In this document: in pieces, positions 10,507 through 20,184 of the stretch
Position numbering within the stretch: position 1 is the stretch's first letter
Layout of the letters: each line of letters starts with the position of its first letter
NCBI RefSeq assembly: GCF_048544455.1
Contig: NC_133536.1
Coordinates: 164,968,825 to 165,032,824, forward strand
DNA length: 64,000 nt
DNA from: Silene latifolia
Taxonomy: Eukaryota; Streptophyta; Magnoliopsida; Caryophyllales; Caryophyllaceae
Reading direction: 5' to 3'
Position numbers and translations under genes: made by a program
The notes under the pieces: generated by a model
The model's database searches: none
What the model was told of the DNA's origin: nothing
What the model saw: the letters and a program-made list of their open reading frames with translations, nothing else

Positions 10507-11145
10507 TGTTGGAAAATGTGTCCTCAACAATAGTGCGATCACATGATTTAATATCATAATTAAATCTCATATTAAGAATGCGTGAGGGATGATTTATTAT
10601 ATAATCAACTGATCGTCATTAATCGGTAATGATTGGCTGACTAGATTTGACATTACTGTCGTATGACGGTGGTGGTCAGTTGATCCCGTAAGGTCACACC
10701 TAAAGGACAATTCCCTTAATGGATAAATTGATTAATTGTATGACGATACAAGGTAATCAATTCCTTAAAATTGAGCAATTTATTTGTGAGAGAGAATATT
10801 GATATCTTAGTGTAATGGGATTAAATAAGATTTATTTTGATAATAAAAATGCTTTATTACTAAAATTGCTTATTGTTTGAGAAACGATAGAGATAAGAAT
10901 GAATGGTTAATTATAATTATAAGATGTTGTGAATTATAATTACATGATCCATTTTATTTATATGATCAAGTATCACTAGTCAATTTGTTGTATGTAATTT
11001 AATTAATTTGTAAAATGATATTAATGTGATAAATATGCGTTAAATTAATTAATAACATGTAACATGCTACATGTTACATGTTACATATTGTGTGACAAAT
11101 GACATGAAATTAATTAATAACATTATTTATATGATCAAGTATCAC
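10507..11145 (+). repeat. Copia-2 LTR1, truncated at its 3' end
   Basis: Begins TGTTGGAAAATGTGTCCTC, as do LTR2 (12719) and LTR3 (28415), and follows LTR3 over about 580 bp. Its last part (about 11100-11145) repeats earlier LTR text out of order, then joins Athila-B LTR sequence within a shared TCACT. The left flank TAGTG (10502-10506) and the flank right of LTR3, TGGTG (29728-29732), match at 4 of 5 bases and may be a decayed Copia TSD. Confidence 0.85.
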
Positions 11146-11278
11146 TGGTTACTTTAGATTAAAATTAGACAACTATAAATTATATTTGCCTCTCCGTGGT
11201 TCGACCCTGACTGCCGCTATCTATAGTAGTAGTTTGGAAATATAAATTTATCTTTGGTGCACACAACGACAGGCATCA
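11142..11278 (+). repeat. Orphan 3' end of an Athila-B LTR
   Basis: 137 bp nearly identical to the last 137 bp of the Athila-B 3' LTR (26838-26974), ending GCATCA followed by the same ATTAC duplication at 11279-11283. It is the only remnant of a second Athila-B copy that sat at the same site in a duplicated Copia-2 internal region. Confidence 0.9.
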
Positions 11279-12718
11279 ATTACTATGATGGAGTCATAGT
11301 CATTCACTGAACCTATTAAGTTGTTGATCACATGAAATCGATTAATAATGTTTCCGCCATTAGAATGATCATGTATGCCGACAGACGCACGTGCTGTGAT
11401 GAACCATATGCTAGGAGCATAATGAGTCAATAACAAGTTAATTCATAAGATGGTCTTGTGAAAGCCTTAAAGAACAATTGAAGACTTGTTCAAATGTTTG
11501 GATGATAAACTAAGTTAGATGTTGAAGGGTTGCACAAACTTTAGTTTCCGAACTTAAAGGGATTTGTTGTAATCCTAGGATGTCTTATTGACTTAGGAGT
11601 AAGAAACTAAGAAACTTTTTTTAGTTTCATGCATTGCAAATTCTACAAAAGAAATCTAAGTAAATTGTGATAAAATGGTCAACGTAGGGATTAAGGGTGA
11701 ATCCCTCTACAAATGACTTTATCACAAGTTATGCGATAACAGTTGGAGCATCTTTCAAGTTATAGAGCCCATGTCTAGCGAGAAAACTACACAAATACTT
11801 AGAGATAAATTCAAGTTATTAGAAATAACATGGAATAGAAGGAAATAGCAATTGACAAAGTTGGAATATATGGATATAGGGTATATCCACTTGCCAAGCT
11901 TTTATTGCATTTTAACTAGTGTTAATAATACACTAAAAGTTATAAGATATGAAGTAGTAATAGTGTATTGACTATTCATATGTGATAATCGCATTTATCG
12001 TTAAGAGTTTTATTAAACTCACCCGTTACCTTGTTGAATCCAAATGGGTTGTAGAGACAAATTAAACCCCATTAAAGTGAACTGGATTGACATGGTATTC
12101 GCCCCTAGTTACTTATATGAGGTGACGTCTCGAAGTGACTAGAGTGTGATGCGATTGATGTCAAGTTCAAGTGCCATAGAGTCATATGGGATGACTAATC
12201 GATCACATAGGCAGACTGTATGGGACACTCTGTCGGGCAGTGACCGCTTATAGAGTTCTAGTAATTCATAAAGCCTGGTCGTGGCAAGAGCTACTATAGT
12301 ATTCTTGTGAGTCAATTCTTTTGACTAGAGACTATTCGCCCAAGTTGGCACAAATTTCTGATTAGCTTTGATTTATACTCTACGGCTGTCGTAAATGAAG
12401 TCAAACTGTGTATATTTTGGGTTATGATGAATTGTGGCTAGACGAAGGGAATAGTGCGATAGGAATTGTCCACCCCCTTATCAGGGTTGTTTGAAATCTC
12501 AAGGCCACTCGAGGAGTAGTGAACTGGAAATGCGTGGCCACGCTCGGAAGGTATCTATGGTAGATAATTCCGGTCAGACAGTTTATCTCCAGATCGAGGA
12601 AACCACTCAAGATATGATCAAGTGTAAGTACGACCTGCAAGACACCTTGCATTGAGTGGGAGATTGTAATAGGATAAGAGAATTGGTGACGCACACTTGT
12701 CTCGGACAAGTGGGAGAT
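11279..12718 (+). mobile_element. Copia-2 3' internal tail, duplicate copy
   Basis: Nearly identical over its 1440 bp to 26975-28414, and ends at the LTR2 boundary after AAGTGGGAGAT, a purine-rich tract. No intact gene: text such as the block at 11390-11430 is decayed 3' pol or UTR sequence. GTGGGAGATTGT occurs twice (about 12658 and 12710), possibly a duplicated polypurine tract. The 120-codon minus-strand ORF at 12422-12784 is discounted because it runs across the LTR boundary. Confidence 0.85.
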
Positions 12719-13764
12719 TGTTGGAAAATGTGTGTCCTCAACAATAGTGCGATCACATGATTTAATATCATAACTAAATCTCATATTAAGAATGCGTGAG
12801 GGATGATTTATTATATAATCAACTGATCGTCTTAGTTTAATGGGATTAAATAAGATTTATTTTGATAATAAAAATGTTTTATTACTAAAATTGCTTATTG
12901 TTTGAGAAACGATAGAGATAAGAATGAATGGTTAATTATAATTACAAGATGTTGTGAATTATAATTACATGACCCATTTTATTTATTTGATCAAGTATCA
13001 CTAGGCAATTTGTTGTATGTAAATTAATTAATTTGTAAAATGATATTTATGTGATAAATATGCATTAAATTAATTAATAACATGTAACATGCTGCATGTG
13101 ACATATTCTGTGACAAATGACAAATTGACAAAATAAAATGGTAGTCCATTTTATGACATATGGGTCGAATGGAGGGAGTATTAAGGATGTGAGGATGACA
13201 TTATTTTATGTGATAAAATAGAACATCGTCATAGCTAGTGCATACTAGCTTACACACCTAATATTTTGAGAAGACCAAAAGTAAAAGTAAGATGCCAATT
13301 TTAGGCACCGGTTATCCCTCCTTCTCTTTATGAGAATTTTGTTCTCATTTTACTACTTACTCATTTCATTCACATCTCACACATGAAAATATACTCCTTC
13401 TCTCCCATATCTTTCTAAAACAAGTTTTATAGTGATAATATTAGAATTAATTTTAAGGGTACTAGTATAATAATCTAGTTAATTAGTATACTAGTTTAAG
13501 GGTAAGTCTTGGGTGTAATCTAAGGAGTGGCTTCTATACTTGGAGTCTTTGGAGGATCATCCAACACATTAAGCTCAAGAACAAGTGAAGGAAGGTGACC
13601 TTACTTGTGCCCCATATTTCGAACCATCTTACAATGTAAGGGACTTTGTTTTTCTCATACATCTCTCATTTAGTTATGAATGCACTAAATCTAAAGAACA
13701 TATAATTAATAAGTTAATTAGTTCACTATTAGAGGAGTCTAATAATAGGTATATGAACCTAACA
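12719..13764 (+). repeat. Copia-2 LTR2 (middle LTR of the array)
   Basis: TGTTGG...CTAACA, 1046 bp, followed by the PBS. Compared with LTR3 (1313 bp) it lacks about 200 bp after 12831, about 18 bp between two CACC copies near 13305, and about 60 bp after AAACAAGTTTT near 13430. The losses sit at short direct repeats. It serves as 5' LTR of the second, better-kept internal unit. Confidence 0.88.
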
Positions 13765-13780
13765 AGTGATATCAGAGCAT
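13765..13780 (+). other. Copia-2 primer-binding site
   Basis: AGTGATATCAGAGCAT follows the LTR end directly. It differs from the tRNA-iMet type TGGTATCAGAGC by one G-to-A change. The two-base AG between LTR and PBS also occurs in Copia-1. Confidence 0.8.
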
Positions 13781-16038
13781 AAGGATGTTGCATGCATAAT
13801 CGTTTATTGTTTTTCCGAGTTAAAATGTTAACATATAAAACTAAAAATTTGAGTTTTATGAAGATAAAGCAACGAAAATTTTTGCATGTTATATATTCTG
13901 GTCGTAAAATGTTTTTAAGTCATTTTTATGATTTATGGAAATTTATTACTCATTTTAATGATTTTATTACATTTTTATGATTAAAATGAACTTTTATTCA
14001 CTAAAATAAGTTAACCTTCACTACTGGCTGTGGTATTTTATTATGACCTCACATGAATATTTTATGTATTGCATGTAAAATATCATATTAATGTGATTAA
14101 TATTTCATGATTTATGAATTTTTAGTGTAAAAATGGCATAAATGGAGGTTAAAATGACTAAAAATGGTTAAACTTACCCTATGACCTTGAAAACTTTATA
14201 TCACCTCATTTGAATATGTTACAAGTTGTGTGTAAAATCTCGTACTAATTGGATTAATATTGCATGATTTATGATTTTTATAAGATAAAAATGGATTAAA
14301 AGAGGTAAAATGGTTAAAAATAGTTAAATTTCGAATTTGGCCATGAAACTTTAATATGTTGTCAACATGCATAATTTACAGAGTGTATGTAAATTTCAAG
14401 ATTAAATGATCTCATTTAGCATGATTTATGAATTTTTAGTGTAAAAATGGCATAAATAGTGACTATTTTAGCATAAATAGCTAAAACGAATTGCATGGCA
14501 TGAGAAAATTATTTTAGGTTGCATAAATATCCCACTAATCAGACATAAGGTTGTAAAATTAATTGGATTAATTTTTGGATACTTTAGATGTTTTATGAGA
14601 TAAAACCGATAAATGCAACTATATTTTCTCAAAATTAATTCGAAAATTTTAACAATGATTTTTGACATTATGAGTGTTATGGACATATTCCAGAATGTTA
14701 AAAAATTTAAAATTTAAATTTTGAAATTATTATAATTTAATTTGGATTTATTTCATATAAATTATAATTTTAAGGTAAAAAATGAGCATAAAAATTAAAT
14801 CAAGTTGAATTATTGTCAAAAATTGAGTGATGACTAATTTTTGAGTCCTAAGAGTGTTAGGATAATTTACTTGAGCTTAGATGTGATTTAAGTGTTAATT
14901 TGTGATTTTAAGAAGTTACGATCACGCATTTCCATAAAACCGGGTTATATATACGATATAAGTTAAATAGGGCGATTTGGCACATAATTTGGCATGATAG
15001 ACACATATTATAATGCTACATATTTCAATTGTTGAATGTTTTTTATTTATATAATTTTGAATTATGTAATTTTATCTTAGTATGACCTTAGTTTTAATCA
15101 ATATTACCCGTAATGAAAGGGAATATTGATTCGGTTGTAATTTAATGTGATCTCGTGTCACTTTTATTTTTTACAAGTTTTTCATATTACAAATGTATAA
15201 TAGGAATAGTTTTGTATTTTTATTATTATTTGTAATTATGGAGTATCTTCAAAGACGGTGTCGTTCGGAAAGGTGATCCGACTAAGATGGTGTTCTTGGG
15301 CGGCGTGCCACTTGAAGATTAAAGGGACTAAAGGAGTTGGTTTCCGAATATGTAATAGATTATTTGATTTTCTATATTTTAGGAAGGCCATACTAGGAAT
15401 TTTATTATTGCTTTGCATTTCTTTTAATATGTTGCATGCGTTGCCAAATCGCCATAACAACACATGCATATCATATTGAGTCATCGACCGTGTCAATTAT
15501 AATTATCGTAGTTCACCGCTTTAGTTCACTTCAAACGTGATAGATAATAAATTGACAAGTCCTCTCACTTTTAATAATTGAGAATTAGCCTTACCAAATA
15601 GTAGAAACCATGAATCCCAATTTCATAAGGAAGTAGATTCGGTTCACCGGGGTACTAAACTTGTTACGTTGGGTAAGTGGGTAATAAAATGTTATTACAT
15701 CGAAATTTGGATTGAGCTCAACGGAAGTATTCGTGACCGTAGTCACATGTGTTCCCGGCTAAAGATGAAAATTAGAGTAATTTTTATCGACCGAGAGTTC
15801 TAGAAGTAGAATCGATTAAGAGGTTAATCCACCGAGTTATATTAATAAGGGATGACTCGGCTCACCGTACCCGTATTAATATGAATTTGGATCTCGGAAT
15901 CATTTATGATAGTTGGGTGGAGGTCACTACATAAATGCTTAAATACTTGTATTAAAATATACGAGTACTATAAAACGATAGATGTTCATTAATTCCTTCA
16001 CTTCCTATTTTGTAGTCAAAATTGTTTTATCAATCGCA
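13781..16038 (+). mobile_element. Copia-2 untranslated leader
   Basis: 2.26 kb of AT-rich sequence between PBS and gag with no credible ORF. It contains three imperfect repeats of a unit of about 156 bp marked by CATGATTTATGA (about 14107, 14264, 14419). The end (about 15670-15945) carries the TTACGTTGGGTAAGT and GGAGGTCA...ATAAATGCTT blocks shared with Copia-1. Such a long leader is unusual for Copia and looks characteristic of this family. Confidence 0.7.
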
Positions 16039-16985
16039 ATGGCAACTCCCATCACGTCCGCAACCACTAGTTCCAACACGCTCACCAATGTGTCATGGCT
16101 CCGATCCTTCATTGATCGATGTAAGTTAGAAAAAAATGGATCCAATTTCTCTGATTGGGACGCGCAACTTCGTTTGGCCGCAGAGGGTGACGACAAGCTT
16201 CGTTACCTTACCGAGGCATCTCCCACCGAACCTATTGCTAGGTCCACCGCCGCCGCTAGGCAAGCCTATGAGGTTTACAAAAAGGAGTCGACCGCGATCA
16301 AAAACGTGTTGATCTTTGCGATGGAGGCCGAACTCCAAAGAAGTGCTATAAAGATTAGCACCGCTCATGAGATTTACATGAAACTTGTGAACATGTTTTC
16401 ACGAGCTCCTAGGGTCATACAATATGAGGCGGCTTCCGAATTCTTTGATCTTAACATCAAGGAGGGCCAAAAAATTAGCCCTCATGTGGTCAAGTTGATG
16501 GAGCATGTTGAGACCTTGAAAATACATAAGGTGGAGATTCCCGATGAACTCGTGATTGATCGCATCCTTCATTCCCTCAACAAAATCAAAGCATATGTTC
16601 AATTCCGGGTGAATTTCAATATGCAAGATAAGAAGGTTTCCCTTGTTAAAGTGAACCTAACAAGTAATTTGTACTATAATCCCGAGTTAAAATGCTTGTG
16701 CAAGCCGAAAGGGATATGGGGCTAAGTGTTAGCGCCACCAAAGATGTGCTCAATGTCAATCATAAAAGCAAGGGAACCTTCAAGAAGAGCGGGAAAAAGG
16801 GGAAGAAGCGAACTCCCAACAGGAATATAGGTAAAGCTTGTGAAGCTAGTACCTCCATGCCCAAGTACAGTGCCTCCACCGGAGACAAGTGCCACTATTG
16901 TTGTGGTGTTGGGCATTGGAAGAGAAACTGTTCCAAATACCTTGGCGACATCAAAGCTGGAAAGGTTATTCCAGTAGGTATATGA
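16039..16985 (+). pseudogene. Copia-2 gag (frameshifted)
   Basis: Gag forms the virus-like particle and packages element RNA. The ATG at 16039 (MATPITSATTSSNTLTNVSW) is preferred to 15982, which would add a hydrophobic stretch atypical of Gag. Residues of the retrotransposon Gag fold follow (NFSDWDAQLR, AYEVYKKESTAIKNVL, YEAASEFFDLNIKEGQ, RILHSLN). Near 16650 the frame changes: the expected loop before MLVQAERDMGL is replaced by about 45 nt containing GAACCTAACAAGT, and reading resumes at 16692. A complete CCHC knuckle, CHYCCGVGHWKRNC, lies at 16890-16931. The ORF stops at 16985. Confidence 0.85.
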
Positions 16986-18540
16986 CTATCCCTATCGTTT
17001 ATGTTTCGATCTCAACTTTGGTATGTTGATACAAGTTGTGATGATTACCCTTTTTATTGTAAATAGGGCCTCCTATTAAGGACAAAGGCAAGGAGAAGCA
17101 AGCTTAGAGGATCATGTGGGAAGCTAGAGTAGCCAACCGTGATGATGGATCAATGGAAGCTTGGCTTTAATTTGCTTTGTCTTTAATTTTATGATATATT
17201 TGAAGTTTTTAGAACTATTTTGATTTCCTTGTGTGACTTGAAAATTGGTTTGTATCCTTTAAACAATTGTTGTGCTTTGGATATTTGTGATTTGGTTTTC
17301 AACCCAAATCACTTATTTTATTATATCACTTGTTCTAAAATCATCATCATATACTACTTGCATAGTGAAACATTATATAAACAACTCAAATTGATCAAAT
17401 AGACGATTATGATGATTGGATCATTATATGTCCATAATCTATGAATTTGATTCTCCTTATGTCATTGTTACTAAAAGTAACAACTTACTTATGTAAGATC
17501 AATTATAAAGTTGAGATGAGCTATTGAACTCATAAAGTAGGGAATTTACGATACCATACAGACACATTATTCTAAACGGATGGTCAACCATGAGATACCT
17601 AGAATAGAGAGTCTATTAAACAGATGACATGGATAAGACTCGTATATTACATGAATCAAACTGCTATTTTAGGGATGGCCTTTTGAAAGCTAATACATAG
17701 TCTAGATAAACTCCTAATATTCCACCATATATATGTTTGTAACTCACAAAACTATCTCTCAAGAAGATAGATGTATTTCTGAGAGATTGAGTGGGAGTAG
17801 ATTGGATCGTTACAAACATGTCTTATAGTGTTACTTTGTGAAAGTAATGAAACTATAGGGTGGGAGCATAGTTCAGTGGGAGTTTATCGCACATGTCTTA
17901 TTGGTTAAAATATTACTTTGTGAAAGTGATAGTATTATGACCTTGTTATATATGAGCCATTGCATTACAATCTAAAAATTGTTACTCAAGAGTAGATTTA
18001 CTTTAAAGCGATGGTCTCTTTAAAGGTAAATAGAGCTTTAGAGTACTCCAATGCATAAGATTGACATGAATATGTTGATTAAGATTAGTCATGTTAGGCA
18101 TTACCACATTTCATTTTAATGAAAAATGGCAAATAAAATTCACTTTTCTAAAATGGGAATTTAGAGAAAAATGTGTTTGGAACACAAAATTTTAGATAAA
18201 GATCTAAGAGTCCTAACATCTTATGCGTAGCTTTCTTAAGTGATCCTAGAATGGTCTTAAGCAAGCATTAAAGGATTATACATGAAGTTAAGTGGGAGCT
18301 AAAATTGTTTCTCCATGTCTTATATGTTGATAATATATTACTTATTGAGAATAATGTACCAATGCTCTCTTCTGTGAAAGAGTGATTGGAGACTTGGAAA
18401 AGGGTGCAAAGTATTTTAGATTTTTGAATCTATGAGAGAGAATATTGACATAGAGTTGAGAGTCTCATGGGGATAAGATCTTTCGTAACTGTTGTACATC
18501 AACAAGGTTGAATAGGCTATTCATGTTAATGGAAGTAGAA
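16986..18540 (+). pseudogene. Copia-2 pol relic, decayed
   Basis: No long frame, but Copia reverse-transcriptase text survives at 18309-18386: FLHVLYVDNILLI and NNVPMLSSVKE, with the catalytic YVDD read as YVDN (18323-18334), followed by stops. Integrase and protease were not recognised in 17000-18200, which has several GTGGGAG tracts (about 17785, 17853, 17877, 18290). Athila-B is inserted at 18546, and the Copia text resumes at 26980. Confidence 0.6.
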
Positions 18541-18545
18541 TTACT
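18541..18545. repeat. Athila-B target-site duplication, left
   Basis: ATTAC, repeated exactly at 26975-26979 right after the 3' LTR, and also after the orphan LTR end at 11279-11283. Confidence 0.92.
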
Positions 18546-18826
18546 GATGCGTGTCCTAAATATGATATTTTACACCCTATTTTACACGCATTTCAGAGCT
18601 CAATTATGTAGTTTATGCTACTATTTGCCCCATTTCGTCTACTTTCGTATTTTCTTGTAATATTGCAGATTTATGCGGAAATGAGTACAAATTGAGCTAA
18701 ATCCGTCCCCGAGTACCTTGCATTGCATTTGACGTGAAGTATTTACTCAAGAAACGAACTTGGTGCGCATTTCGAGGCCTGAAAGACAATTTTATGAAGA
18801 TTAGAAGCGGACTACCAGCTATAGTG

Positions 18827-18929
18827 GTCGATCGACTGATGCCTATGCTCGATCGACCAGAGCACGACTTACAGTAGCTCCTGTTCAGCGATGTCCGATC
18901 GATCGACTGCCTTGCATGGTCGATCGACC
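18827..18929. repeat. Athila-B palindrome pairs 1 and 2 (5' LTR)
   Basis: TCGATCGA cores at 18828 and 18849, then 18899 and 18920: 21 nt within each pair and 71 nt between pairs. The typical unit is GTCGATCGACTG, 8 variable bases, then GGTCGATCGACC. It can fold into a 10-11 bp hairpin. The same two pairs recur in the 3' LTR at 25752/25773 and 25823/25844. Confidence 0.9.
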
Positions 18930-19427
18930 ACACCGATAAACCTGACGCAAATTAAAAGGACGAGAAGTTAGAAGCCCATTGTATATTAGGTTTAGGAATA
19001 AGTGTTACGTGATATTCCTATATAACGTAACCTTAGTTTTGAGAATAAATATAGAGTTTTTTATCAAGTCTTTTATCATCAATAATTAGGGTTCTTGATA
19101 TTATTTGTTCGTAATCAATAAAGTTTACTTTGGCATTCGGTTTTGATCCTTTCTCTGCAATTCCTCTTACGGTATTCTTCTGTTCTAATATTCAGTTTTA
19201 TTGCTTTCATTCGTAGTTTAGAATTGCTAGGTTAGATCTCCCGAAGCCAAATTATTGTTTTATGATATTTACTTGTTCAGTTATTTCAATTATGAATTCT
19301 TTTGTTTTATTAGTTGATTTTATTGTTGTCATTATTTTCAGTATGAGTAGCTAAATACCCTGTGCTAGGATGTAGGGAATCTGTAGAAGTAGGCGGCGTA
19401 GAATAGTAGACCTGGAATCGCGCCACG

Positions 19428-19459
19428 GTCGATCGACTGGGTTCCCTGGTCGATCGACT
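19428..19459. repeat. Athila-B palindrome pair 3 (5' LTR)
   Basis: GTCGATCGAC at both arms (cores 19429 and 19450, 21 nt apart), loop TGGGTTCCCTG, which itself contains GGG and CCC that could pair. Repeated in the 3' LTR at 26354/26375 with one base lost just after the second arm. Confidence 0.9.
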
Positions 19460-20062
19460 GGCCACGTGAGATCAGCTTCGTTTTAATTAATTAAATTGTT
19501 ATATTTGACGAATCGAGTGCACGCGACTAGTTGAATATTTAGGAATTGACCGACCCGATAAGATCGGAAGATAGGGAAGGGAAATAGACTGCCTAATTAA
19601 GACGACTAAATTAATAAGATCGAGAGATAAGTTAATTTAGCCTTTTAAATCACTTTTCAGGACGAAAGTTAGCATTAGTGATATTAGGGACCCGTAGCGA
19701 GATCGAAAGATGCTACTTGTTAAGAATGGACCGAGAGGACTTCTTATTTTCCCGTCTCATGTGTTTAATTCAGACTTACCTAGGATACTGCCGCCGAAAC
19801 TATAGTGAACCGACCATCTTAGCACCCTTTTTAATATTTGTTTTCGCCTACCTCTTTTATTAGCTCGTTTATTTTAGTTTTGTTGCCATTAGTATAGACC
19901 AACTCAAAACAAACCCCCACTCACTGGTTACTTTAGATTAAAATTAGACAACTATAAATTACATTCGCCTTTCCGTGGTTCGACCCTGACTGCCGCTATC
20001 TATAGTAGTAGTTTGGAAATATAAATTTATCTTTGGTGCACACAACGACAGGCATCAAATTT

Positions 20063-20080
20063 TGGCGCCGTTGCCGGGGA
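20063..20080 (+). other. Athila-B primer-binding site
   Basis: TGGCGCCGTTGCCGGGGA, five bases after the LTR end. This is the PBS text usual for plant Athila/Tat-type Ty3/Gypsy elements, and it also occurs in Athila-C (63303-63320, minus strand). Confidence 0.88.
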
Positions 20081-20184
20081 GGCAATTGTTTAAATTTTTA
20101 GTTGTTTTTATTTTAGTCTTTTTTCTAGTTTAAGGGACATCTGTTCCTTAAACTATTCTCATATTCTACTTGTAGTTTCTTCTT

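Larger units (their letters stand above)
18546..20057 (+). repeat. Athila-B 5' LTR
   Basis: TGATGCGTGTCC...GGCATCA. It holds three palindrome pairs: 18828/18849, 18899/18920 and 19429/19450. No TATA box can be assigned with confidence; the 'tataacgtaacc' block near 19020 is a candidate. The minus-strand ORF 18697-18933 runs through the palindromes and is not a gene. Confidence 0.93.

Noticed and set aside
11248-11436. 62-codon minus-strand ORF, repeated at 26944-27132
   Set aside because: Spans the Athila-B LTR end and Copia tail in antisense; a by-product of the duplicated junction.
12422-12784. 120-codon minus-strand ORF, repeated at 28118-28480
   Set aside because: Antisense to the Copia-2 tail and LTR, crosses the LTR border, no recognised domain; its conservation only reflects the segment duplication.
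13585-13782. 65-codon ORF near the end of Copia-2 LTR2, similar at 29548-29748
   Set aside because: Lies in the LTR 3' end and runs into PBS or flank; repeated because the LTR is repeated.
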